Origin: Frankiaceae bacterium | Lineage (GTDB): Bacteria > Actinomycetota > Actinomycetes > JAFAQI01 | Direction of reading: 5' to 3' | Assembly (NCBI GenBank): GCA_030840545.1 | Contig: JAVEEH010000115.1 | Span: 1-7,187, forward strand | Length of the DNA: 7,187 nucleotides | Shown here: positions 1 through 6,273 of the stretch, in pieces | Layout of the letters: every line of letters starts with the position of its first letter | How positions within the stretch are numbered: position 1 is the first letter of the stretch | Notes under the pieces: model-generated | Told to the model about the DNA's origin: nothing | What the model saw: only the letters and a program-made list of their open reading frames with translations | Databases searched by the model: none | Position numbers and translations under genes: made by a program

Positions 1-416
1 AGCGGGTTTCCCTCGAAACCGTCCGGCAGCAGCAGCGGCACGAGGTTGGGGTGGCCGTCGAAGACGACACCGAACATCTCGAACGTCTCGCGTTCATGCC
101 AGTTGGCACCGGCCCAGACGCCGGCCAGCGAGGCGAGGCGGCCGCGCTCGCGCGCGACATGGGTGCGCAGGAGCAGGTGATGACGGTGCACGTTGGACCA
201 CACGTGCACGACGACGGCGAGACCAGCCTCGACGGCGTCGTAGGCCGACAACCAGTCGAAGTAGGCGGCCGCAACCCGCTCGTCGTCGCGCACGAAGACA
301 GCCGCGTCGACCCAGCCCTCCGCCGCAACGTCGACGGTCAGCTGGCCGAACGAGACGTCCGCCACGGCGCCGTCGAGCCGGCTGGCGACGTAGGCGCCCA
401 GTTCCTCAGCCGACAT
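1..416 (-). CDS. nuoC: NADH-quinone oxidoreductase subunit C (30 kDa), partial
   Basis: NuoC is a peripheral-arm subunit of complex I that joins NuoB and NuoD near the quinone site; it carries no cofactor. The frame is open from an ATG at 416-414 to the window edge, giving 138 residues; the C-terminal part lies outside. The family signature is clear at about residues 107-124 ([10 protein letters not shown] followed by VVFDGHPNL) and continues into [11 protein letters not shown] at the edge, the usual order in the 30-kDa subunit family. The start overlaps the end of nuoB by 11 bases and has only a weak G-rich stretch upstream, so translational coupling to nuoB is likely. Seen: sequence motifs and overlap. 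Inferred: nuoD and further subunits lie beyond the left edge. Confidence 0.93.
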   Translation of the reverse strand, partial: MSAEELGAYVASRLDGAVADVSFGQLTVDVAAEGWVDAAVFVRDDERVAAAYFDWLSAYDAVEAGLAVVVHVWSNVHRHHLLLRTHVARERGRLASLAGVWAGANWHERETFEMFGVVFDGHPNLVPLLLPDGFEGNP

Positions 417-1014
417 CCGGTCGCCCCGGTGGAAGGACGAGCGGCTCGGTGACACTCCGGATGTGCCGCTGCGGCGACCAGTGGTACCGGTCGGCGAGCG
501 ACTCCCGGCCGATCTTCTCCTGCAGGCGCAGGATGCCGTGCAGCAAGGCTTCCGGCCGGGGCGGGCAGCCGGGCACATAGACGTCGACCGGGATGATCTG
601 GTCGACGCCCTTGGTGACGCAGTAGGAGTCCCAGTAGGGGCCGCCGCAGTTGCTGCACGACCCGAAGGAGATGACGTACTTCGGCTCCGGCATCTGCTCG
701 TAGAGCCGCTTGACGGCGGGCGCCAGCTTGTCGGTCACCGTGCCCGAGACCACCATCAGGTCGGCCTGCCGCGGTCCCGGGGCGAAAGGGATCACGCCGA
801 GCCGGATGAAGTCGTGCCGGCTCATCGACGTCGCGATGAACTCGATGGCGCAGCAGGCGAGACCGAAGTTGAAGACCCAGAGGCTGTAACGCCGGCCCCA
901 GTTGAGGACGAACCGGATCGGCGCCGGCGCCACCCTCGAGCCGACCCCGATGCCCTGGATCTGCACGTCGGTCGGCTCGCTCCGGCCGCCGGCACGAGCA
1001 GGGCTCAGACCCAC
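406..1014 (-). CDS. nuoB: NADH-quinone oxidoreductase subunit B (N2 cluster subunit)
   Basis: NuoB (202 residues) holds the terminal [4Fe-4S] cluster N2, which passes electrons to quinone. The expected ligands are visible: the tandem Cys54-Cys55 (GLACCAIEF), Cys120 (FGSC) and Cys150 (PGCPPRPEA). The spacing Cys55 to Cys120 is 65, as I recall for Thermus Nqo6, and Cys120 to Cys150 is 30, one more than the usual 29. Two extra cysteines, Cys123 and Cys132, sit in GSCSNCGG and DSYCV. The start is GTG at 1014-1012, overlapping the end of nuoA by 10 bases, with AGAAGGA nine bases upstream inside nuoA as ribosome binding site. The first 16 residues are poorly conserved in character, so a slightly later start cannot be excluded. 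The C-terminal tail past residue 170 is typical of a family member with a short extension. Confidence 0.95.
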   Translation of the reverse strand: MGLSPARAGGRSEPTDVQIQGIGVGSRVAPAPIRFVLNWGRRYSLWVFNFGLACCAIEFIATSMSRHDFIRLGVIPFAPGPRQADLMVVSGTVTDKLAPAVKRLYEQMPEPKYVISFGSCSNCGGPYWDSYCVTKGVDQIIPVDVYVPGCPPRPEALLHGILRLQEKIGRESLADRYHWSPQRHIRSVTEPLVLPPGRPDVG

Positions 1015-1376
1015 GCGAGCACGTCCTTCTTCCAGGCGTAGAGCAGACCGACGGCCAGGAAGCCGAGGAACACGAACATCTCTGCGAGGGACAGGCCGCC
1101 GAAGCCCGGCAGCGCGAAAACGGTGGCCCAGGGGAAGAGGAAGACCGCGTCGACCGCGAACACGACGTAGAGGAAGGCGTAGACGTAGTAGCGCACCTGG
1201 GTCTGCGCCCAGCCCTCGCCCACGGGGTCGACGCCGGACTCGTAGGTGAGGAGCTTTTCGGGGGTCAGCTTCCAGGGCCGCAGCAGCCGGTTGACGCCCA
1301 GACCGACCACGACGAACCCGACCCCGACCAGACCGAGCAGGCCTACCAGTGCGTAACCGCCGAAGTAGCCGTGCAT
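1005..1376 (-). CDS. nuoA: NADH-quinone oxidoreductase subunit A
   Basis: NuoA (123 residues) is a small membrane subunit of complex I with three transmembrane helices next to the quinone cavity. Helices are visible at about 6-28, 62-83 and 96-115. The conserved loop between helices 1 and 2 contains [10 protein letters not shown] (45-54), where many homologues have Cys instead of Ser. Helix 2 contains [11 protein letters not shown] (73-83), where most NuoA proteins have F-D-V-E; the first acidic residue is Ala here and the second is Asp76. The ATG start at 1376-1374 has a strong AAGGAGG ribosome binding site (complement of 1385-1391) at a spacing of eight bases. It is the first gene of the nuo operon and is transcribed away from korA. 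Confidence 0.95.
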   Translation of the reverse strand: MHGYFGGYALVGLLGLVGVGFVVVGLGVNRLLRPWKLTPEKLLTYESGVDPVGEGWAQTQVRYYVYAFLYVVFAVDAVFLFPWATVFALPGFGGLSLAEMFVFLGFLAVGLLYAWKKDVLAWV

Positions 1377-1474
1377 GCGCCCAGCCTCCTTCGGAACCCG
1401 ACTTCCGGGGAATGGCAGATCTGACCCGGAGTTGAGCCTATTGAACGTACGATTGGGGCAGGGAGGCGGCTTCG
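1377..1474. promoter_or_regulatory. Divergent nuoA / korA control region
   Basis: These 98 bases must hold the promoters of both the nuo operon (minus strand) and korAB (plus strand). Visible elements are: the nuoA ribosome binding site (1385-1391, minus strand); the korA site AGGGAGG (1460-1466), eight bases before its GTG; a TACGAT (1448-1453) with the TAnnnT form of a -10 box, which would place a korA start near 1460; and TAGGCT on the minus strand (1440-1435), a possible nuoA -10. No good TTGACA-like -35 box stands at the right distance from either. GGAA/TTCC half-sites at 1393-1396, 1403-1406 and 1409-1412 form inverted repeats beside the nuoA ribosome binding site. The region's role is certain from the layout; the individual boxes are weak. 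Confidence 0.55.
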
Positions 1475-3337
1475 GTGGCCAAGGAAGTCCAGCAGCGTGA
1501 CCGGGTCATCATCCGGTTCGCGGGTGACTCCGGCGACGGCATGCAGCTCACCGGCGACCGCTTCACGAGCGAGACGGCTGAGTTCGGCAACGACATCTCC
1601 ACGCTGCCGGACTTCCCCGCCGAGATCCGGGCGCCGGCCGGGACGCTGCCGGGCGTCTCCGCGTTCCAGCTCCACTTCGCCGACCACGACGTCATGACGC
1701 CCGGCGACGCTCCGGACGTGCTCGTCGCGATGAACCCGGCAGCGCTGAAGGCCAACGTCGCCGACCTGAGGGTCGGCGGCGACCTGATCGTCAACACCGA
1801 CGAGTTCACGCCGCGCAACCTGGCCAAGGTCGGCTATGCCGCCAACCCGCTCGAGGACGACTCGCTGTCGTCCTACCAGGTGCACTCGATCCCGCTCACC
1901 TCCCTGACGGTGAAGGCGCTCGAGGGCTACTCGATCACCCGCAAGGACGCCGAGCGCGCGAAGAACATGTTCGCGCTGGGGCTGCTGTCGTGGCTCTACA
2001 ACCGGCCGACCGAGACGACGCTCGCGTTCCTGGAGCGCAAGTTCGCCAAGGCACCCGAGCTGGCCCGGTCCAACGTCACGGCCTTCAACGCGGGGTGGAA
2101 CTTCGGCGAGACGACCGAGGCGTTCACCGTCCGCTACGAGGTCAAGCCGGCGGTGATGCCACCGGGGCTCTACCGCAACATCACCGGCAACACGGCCCTG
2201 TCCTACGGACTCGTCGCGGCCAGCGTGCGCTCGGGACTGCCACTGTTCCTCGGGTCCTACCCGATCACCCCCGCGTCGGACATCCTGCACGAGCTGGCGA
2301 AACACAAGCGGTTCGGCGTACGCACGTTCCAGGCCGAGGACGAGATCGCGGGCATCGGGGCGGCACTGGGTGCGGCATTCGGTGGGGCGATCGGTGTGAC
2401 CACGACGAGTGGACCGGGTGTCGACCTCAAGTCCGAGGCGATCGGGCTCGCCGTGACGCTCGAGCTGCCGCTGCTGATCTGCGACATCCAGCGAGCGGGG
2501 CCGTCGACCGGCATGCCGACCAAGGCCGAGCAGTCCGACCTGCTGCTGGCGATGTTCGGCCGGCACGGTGAGGCGCCGGTGCCGATCATCGCGCCGCGGT
2601 CACCGTCGGACTGCTTCGACGCCGCGATCGAGGCGGTGCGCATCGCGGTGACCTACCGCACTCCCGTCTTCCTGCTCTCCGACGCCTACCTGGCCAACGG
2701 CTCGGAGCCGTGGCTGGTGCCGGACGTCGACTCGCTGCCCGAGCTGCCGGTCGTGTTCGCGACCGAGCCCAACCATGCGAAGGCCGACGGCTCACCGGAG
2801 TTCTGGCCCTACCTGCGCGACTCCACGACGCTGGCCCGCCCGTGGGCGCTGCCCGGCACGCCGGGGCTCGAGCACCGCATCGGCGGGATCGAGAAGGCCG
2901 ACGGCAGCGGCAACATCTCTTACGACCCGTCCAACCACGACACGATGGTCCGGCTCCGGCAGGCGAAGGTCGACGGCATCGCCCGCGACATCCCGCCACT
3001 GGAGGTCGACGACCCGGACGGCGACGCCGACGTGCTGGTGCTCGGATGGGGTTCGACCTACGGCCCGATCGGAGCGGCCTGCCGGATCGTCCGCGACGAG
3101 GGCGGCAAGGTCGCGCAGGCGCATCTGCGCCACCTCAACCCGTTGCCTGCCGACACCGGCGATGTGCTGTCCCGCTATCGACGAGTGCTCATCCCGGAGA
3201 TGAACCTCGGGCAGCTCGCGCTCCTGATCCGCGGCAAGTTCCTCGTCGACGCGATCTCGTTCACGCGGGTCCGCGGCATGCCGTTCAAGTCCGACGAGCT
3301 TGCCGACGCCATCAGAGACGTGATCGAGGCCTCATGA
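1475..3337 (+). CDS. korA: 2-oxoglutarate:ferredoxin oxidoreductase, fused gamma-alpha subunit
   Basis: KorA is the large subunit of a CoA-dependent 2-oxoacid:ferredoxin oxidoreductase, which converts 2-oxoglutarate, CoA and oxidised ferredoxin to succinyl-CoA, CO2 and reduced ferredoxin in the cytosol. The 620 residues run in the order gamma domain (about 10-200, opening with FAGDSGDGMQLTG at 15-27), alpha pyrimidine-type domain (about 240-415, with YPITPASDI at 262-270 and GPSTGMPTKAEQSDL at 342-356) and a transketolase-C-like domain (about 515-620, LGWGSTYG at 523-530). This gamma-alpha fusion is the architecture of the two-subunit enzymes such as mycobacterial KorAB. The start is GTG at 1475 with AGGGAGG eight bases upstream. 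The stop overlaps the korB start as ATGA. Substrate choice of 2-oxoglutarate over other 2-oxoacids is inferred from family resemblance. Confidence 0.93.
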   Translation: MAKEVQQRDRVIIRFAGDSGDGMQLTGDRFTSETAEFGNDISTLPDFPAEIRAPAGTLPGVSAFQLHFADHDVMTPGDAPDVLVAMNPAALKANVADLRVGGDLIVNTDEFTPRNLAKVGYAANPLEDDSLSSYQVHSIPLTSLTVKALEGYSITRKDAERAKNMFALGLLSWLYNRPTETTLAFLERKFAKAPELARSNVTAFNAGWNFGETTEAFTVRYEVKPAVMPPGLYRNITGNTALSYGLVAASVRSGLPLFLGSYPITPASDILHELAKHKRFGVRTFQAEDEIAGIGAALGAAFGGAIGVTTTSGPGVDLKSEAIGLAVTLELPLLICDIQRAGPSTGMPTKAEQSDLLLAMFGRHGEAPVPIIAPRSPSDCFDAAIEAVRIAVTYRTPVFLLSDAYLANGSEPWLVPDVDSLPELPVVFATEPNHAKADGSPEFWPYLRDSTTLARPWALPGTPGLEHRIGGIEKADGSGNISYDPSNHDTMVRLRQAKVDGIARDIPPLEVDDPDGDADVLVLGWGSTYGPIGAACRIVRDEGGKVAQAHLRHLNPLPADTGDVLSRYRRVLIPEMNLGQLALLIRGKFLVDAISFTRVRGMPFKSDELADAIRDVIEAS

Positions 3338-4407
3338 GCATTCCCGTCCAAGGTCCGCCCTCGGGTCGGCGGCAGGGACTCGATCTGGTCCCGGTCACGG
3401 CCGAGAAGGGAACGAAGAAGGAGTACACCTCCGACCAGGAGGTGCGCTGGTGCCCGGGCTGCGGCGACTACGCGATCCTGGCCGCGGTCCAGTCCTTCCT
3501 GCCCGAGTTGGGGTTGAAGCGCGAGAACATCGTCTGCATCTCCGGCATCGGATGCGCGGCGCGCTTTCCCTACTACCTCAACACCTACGGCATGCACTCG
3601 ATCCACGGCCGGGCACCCGCGATCGCCACCGGCCTCGCGACATCACGGCCCGACCTGTCGGTGTGGGTGATGGGCGGCGACGGCGACTTCATGTCGATCG
3701 GCGGCAACCACCTCATCCACGCACTGCGCCGCAACGTGAACCTCAAGCTGTTGATGTTCAACAACCGCATCTACGGCTTGACGAAAGGCCAGTACTCGCC
3801 GACGTCCGAGGTCGGCAAAGTGACGAAGTCGACTCCGGCGGGTTCGGTGGACACCCCGTTCAACCCAGTGTCACTCGCGTTGGGCGCGGAGGCGACGTTC
3901 GTGGCCCGCACGATCGACTCGGACCGCAAGCACCTCACGTCGGTGTTGCGTGCGGCCACCGAGCATCGAGGCGCCGCCTTCGTGGAGATCCTGCAGAACT
4001 GCAACATCTTCAACGACGGTGCCTTCGACCTGCTCAAGAACCCGGAGACGCGCGACACCGCCGTCGTACGTCTCGAGCACGGTGCACCGGTGCGGTTCGG
4101 CAACGACGGCGAGAAGGGCGTGCGCATGACCGAACGCGGCGCCCTGGAGGTCGTCGACGTCGCGGAAGTCGGCGAGGACGCGTTGCTCGTCCACGACGTC
4201 AAGCACGAGGAGCCCGCCCTCGCCTTCATGCTGTCGCGGCTCGGCAACGTCGACGACGGCGTGACACCGATCGGGGTCTTCCGCGCTGTTGATCGTCCCG
4301 CCTACGACGACCAGGTTCGCGAGCAGCTCGAGGACGCGGTGCGGACAGCCGGCCCCGGCGATCTCGCCGCACTGCTGGCCAGTGGCGACACGTGGACGAC
4401 CAACTGA
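3334..4407 (+). CDS. korB: 2-oxoglutarate:ferredoxin oxidoreductase, beta subunit
   Basis: KorB (357 residues) binds thiamine diphosphate and one [4Fe-4S] cluster and completes the KorAB active site. The cluster ligands are visible as Cys40 and Cys43 (CPGCGD), Cys74 (SGIGC) and Cys223 (LQNCN). The Cys40-Cys74 distance of 34 is the distance I recall for the archaeal two-subunit enzymes. The cofactor motif is GGDGDFMSIGG at 114-124, followed by FNNRIYGLTKGQ at 142-153. There is no extra ferredoxin domain, so electrons must leave to a separate ferredoxin. The ATG start lies in the ATGA overlap with korA. The frame is also open far upstream, but that part is a shadow of korA. The last 16 bases overlap the next gene, pointing to a three-gene operon. 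Confidence 0.94.
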   Translation: MSIPVQGPPSGRRQGLDLVPVTAEKGTKKEYTSDQEVRWCPGCGDYAILAAVQSFLPELGLKRENIVCISGIGCAARFPYYLNTYGMHSIHGRAPAIATGLATSRPDLSVWVMGGDGDFMSIGGNHLIHALRRNVNLKLLMFNNRIYGLTKGQYSPTSEVGKVTKSTPAGSVDTPFNPVSLALGAEATFVARTIDSDRKHLTSVLRAATEHRGAAFVEILQNCNIFNDGAFDLLKNPETRDTAVVRLEHGAPVRFGNDGEKGVRMTERGALEVVDVAEVGEDALLVHDVKHEEPALAFMLSRLGNVDDGVTPIGVFRAVDRPAYDDQVREQLEDAVRTAGPGDLAALLASGDTWTTN

Positions 4408-4862
4408 CGCGCTGGGACTACTTCCTCCTCGAGCGGCACCTCGACCGAATGACGGCGATCGTGGCCGGCCTCGGCGACGAGCGGGCCAACGTCACGCCGG
4501 AGCTGACCGGCGCGAACTCGGCGTACCAGATCCTCCTGCATTGCTGCGGAATGCTCGAATGGTGGACGCGATCCGCAGTCCTCGGGCGCGAGGTCCGGCG
4601 GGATCGCGACGCCGAGTTCGGCTCGTCCGGGTCAGTCGCCGACTTGCTCGTGCGCGTCGCGAACGTCCGCGCGCAGCTGCTCTCCGACCTGGAGCTGATT
4701 GACCTCGACGCACCGTTGGCGGGCGACCCGTCGGACCACTACGTGGGTACGCCGATCGGTGCCTCGGCGCGGGGAGTGCTGTTACACGTGCTGGAGGAGC
4801 TCGCGCAGCACCACGGCCATCTCGAGATCACCCGCGACCTTGTGACGGCGCGGCACCCCTAG
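4392..4862 (+). CDS. DinB-fold (DUF664 / mycothiol-type) metal protein
   Basis: A 156-residue protein of the DinB superfamily, four-helix-bundle metal proteins that include mycothiol- and bacillithiol-dependent transferases and isomerases; the exact reaction is unknown. Likely metal ligands are His50 (ILLHCCGMLEWW) and the pair Glu136-His140 in the last helix (LEELAQHHGHLEITRD), matching the His, Glu-x3-His pattern I recall for mycothiol-dependent maleylpyruvate isomerase (His52, Glu144, His148). Two adjacent cysteines (51-52) follow the first histidine. The start is GTG at 4392, 16 bases inside korB and without a good ribosome binding site, so it is probably co-translated with korB. The stop TAG is interleaved with that of the convergent hydrolase. 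Fold assignment is good; substrate and any tie to KorAB chemistry are open. Confidence 0.8.
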   Translation: MDDQLTRWDYFLLERHLDRMTAIVAGLGDERANVTPELTGANSAYQILLHCCGMLEWWTRSAVLGREVRRDRDAEFGSSGSVADLLVRVANVRAQLLSDLELIDLDAPLAGDPSDHYVGTPIGASARGVLLHVLEELAQHHGHLEITRDLVTARHP

Positions 4863-5776
4863 TTCTGTTGCGGACGCTGGACGAGCTGCGCCGAGGTGAG
4901 CCGCGCCGGCGCCGTGGTGGCGATGAAGTCCGACAGCGTGCGGGCGAACCGGGCCGGGTCGTCCTCATGCGGATAGTGGCCGGCACCTGGTACGACGTCG
5001 AGCCTGCTGTCGGGGATGAGCTCGGCCGCAGCGCGACCGTGACTCAGCGGGATCATGCGATCGCGCTCCCCCCAGACGATGAGGGTGGGCAGCCGTCCGG
5101 CAAGATGCAGGCGGTCGGCGGCGCTGATGCGTTGACCGGCGATGTCGATCACCGCGTGAATCGTCGCCAGGAACGACTCCCGCGTCTCGCGATCGCTGAG
5201 CAGGGCCAGTTGCCTCGTCATGTAGTTGAGGTCGTTCCACACGCGAGTGACGACCGGTCGGCTCAGCCGCCCGACGACGCCGGCCGGCTTGGTGCGCTGC
5301 AACCGGGCGAGGCCGGCAAGTGCCACGTCGGCGCCGGGGACGCTCAGCATCCGCAACATCGGTGTCACCTCGCGCCCGAGCCCACCGCTGCTCACCAGCA
5401 CGAGTCGCTCACTGCGTTCCGGGAACTGGTAGACGAACTGCATCGCGATGCCGCCGCCGAGGGAGTGCCCCACGATGGTCGCTGCGTCGACCTGCAACCA
5501 GTCGAGCGCGTCCCGCACCGCTGACGCGAGCGAACCCAGCGAGAAGTCGCCGCGCAGCCGTGATGACGCGCCGTGCCCCGGCAGGTCAATGGCGATGACG
5601 TCACAGGTCCGAGCGAGCTCGGCGAACACCGGGTCCCAGGTGTTGAGGCTGCCGGCCATCCCGTGAATCAGAACGACCGTCGGCCCGCTGCCGGCTCGCC
5701 GGACGGCCAGCTCCCGGCCATGCCACGGGAATCGCTCCACGTCGGGGAGCAAGGACACGTCAGAAACAACCGCCAT
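4859..5776 (-). CDS. Alpha/beta hydrolase
   Basis: A 305-residue alpha/beta-hydrolase-fold enzyme, cytosolic with no signal peptide; the substrate cannot be told from sequence. Numbered from the ATG at 5776-5774, the oxyanion-hole segment is LIHGMAGS (His38-Gly39), the strand-4 segment is IDLPGHGAS, the nucleophile is Ser105 in GHSLGG, the acid is probably Asp239 (WGERDRMIP) and the base His267 (GAGHYPH), so the triad is complete. The long helical cap between about residues 140 and 220 is typical of lipase/esterase or meta-cleavage-product-type members. An in-frame GTG at 5818 with GAGGG six bases upstream would add 14 residues; I prefer the ATG because the extra codons have poor third-position G/C and include rare TTA and AGA. 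It lies just downstream of a small membrane protein gene and is probably co-transcribed with it. Confidence 0.88.
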   Translation of the reverse strand: MAVVSDVSLLPDVERFPWHGRELAVRRAGSGPTVVLIHGMAGSLNTWDPVFAELARTCDVIAIDLPGHGASSRLRGDFSLGSLASAVRDALDWLQVDAATIVGHSLGGGIAMQFVYQFPERSERLVLVSSGGLGREVTPMLRMLSVPGADVALAGLARLQRTKPAGVVGRLSRPVVTRVWNDLNYMTRQLALLSDRETRESFLATIHAVIDIAGQRISAADRLHLAGRLPTLIVWGERDRMIPLSHGRAAAELIPDSRLDVVPGAGHYPHEDDPARFARTLSDFIATTAPARLTSAQLVQRPQQN

Positions 5777-5830
5777 GCGCAGAAGTCTCTCAGGACGGCT
5801 TGGTAAGCCCGCCCTCACCCACGGCCCTCG

Positions 5831-6076
5831 TCAGCCGAGTGCGTTGAGGGCGAGCGCGGCGCCGACGACGGCCGCCAAGGCAGCCAGGATGAGCACCAGC
5901 CCCATCGCCCAGTTGCTGGATCGCAGCGGCCGCTCGAGACCATCGCGGACGCGGACCAGATGCGTGGCAACGCCAGCCGCACGCTCGATCCGTCCTTCGA
6001 TGGTCAGCGCGCTGTTCTCAGGCAGCCCGAAATTGGGTGGGCTGGCTGAGGCGTCCAGGTTGTGCTTGTTGCTCAC
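5831..6076 (-). CDS. Small C-terminally membrane-anchored protein
   Basis: I do not recognise this 81-residue protein. It has a polar N-terminal half (1-30), an Arg-rich linker (about 29-52) with the look of an amphipathic helix, and one hydrophobic segment at about 57-80 that ends at the C-terminus, so it could be a tail-anchored protein with its N-terminus in the cytosol. Codons show the G/C bias at third positions expected of real genes. The frame is open to a GTG at 6142, but I place the start at the GTG at 6076-6074. No ribosome binding site is seen there, but a TTGTCG-17-CATGCT promoter-like pair ends six bases before it, which suggests a leaderless message. The gene ends 54 bases before the hydrolase ATG on the same strand. 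Confidence 0.55.
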   Translation of the reverse strand: MSNKHNLDASASPPNFGLPENSALTIEGRIERAAGVATHLVRVRDGLERPLRSSNWAMGLVLILAALAAVVGAALALNALG

Positions 6077-6082
6077 GGCATC

Positions 6083-6111
6083 AGCATGACCAGGTTGGTG
6101 CAAGCCGACAA
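6083..6111 (-). promoter_or_regulatory. Possible leaderless promoter of the small membrane protein/hydrolase pair
   Basis: On the minus strand a -35-like TTGTCG (6111-6106) is followed after 17 bases by a -10-like CATGCT (6088-6083), and the GTG start codon begins six bases later. The spacing would put the transcription start at or next to the start codon. Both boxes deviate from the consensus (TTGACA, TANNNT), so this is a prediction. Confidence 0.4.
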
Positions 6112-6249
6112 GGACGGTCAGGCCCGCTTGGCGGCAAACCACGTTGCCGGGGATTCATGTTCCAGCGGTCCGTCAATGCGAATTGATCGTCCTTCGGGGA
6201 CATGCAGCGGTGGGCCAGATCATGGACATTCATCCGGAGCAACGAGAGA

Positions 6250-6264
6250 CTTCGTACGACGAAG
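6250..6264. repeat. Inverted repeat at the cupin ribosome binding site
   Basis: CTTCGT-ACG-ACGAAG is a perfect inverted repeat with six-base arms and a three-base loop. Its right arm runs into the ribosome binding site of the cupin gene (GAAGGGGG, 6261-6268), ten bases before the start codon. It could be an operator or a small hairpin that covers part of the binding site; the sequence alone does not decide. Confidence 0.5.
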
Positions 6265-6273
6265 GGGGCAGCC

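Noticed and set aside
51..1249. Plus-strand open frames opposite nuoC, nuoB and nuoA
   Set aside because: They are antisense to well-supported nuo genes and contain no family motif.
1343..2566. A 407-codon open frame on the minus strand opposite korA
   Set aside because: It is antisense to korA, rich in Arg, Gly and Val with no recognisable domain; long open antisense frames are expected in high-GC coding DNA.
2710..3333. A long upstream extension of the korB reading frame
   Set aside because: The frame is open but overlaps korA, which has clear domain motifs throughout, and the translation is low-complexity Arg/Ala/Gly-rich. The KorB family begins near the ATG in the ATGA overlap.
5777..5818. 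A GTG start at 5818 for the hydrolase
   Set aside because: It has a fair ribosome binding site, but the 14 added codons have poor third-position G/C and include rare TTA and AGA; kept only as an alternative.
6077..6142. A GTG start at 6142 for the small membrane protein
   Set aside because: No ribosome binding site and no promoter-like element near it; the GTG at 6076 is better placed behind a -35/-10 pair.
6202..6273. An ATG start 24 codons upstream for the cupin
   Set aside because: No ribosome binding site, and the added residues do not look like coding sequence; the GTG at 6274 has a good binding site.
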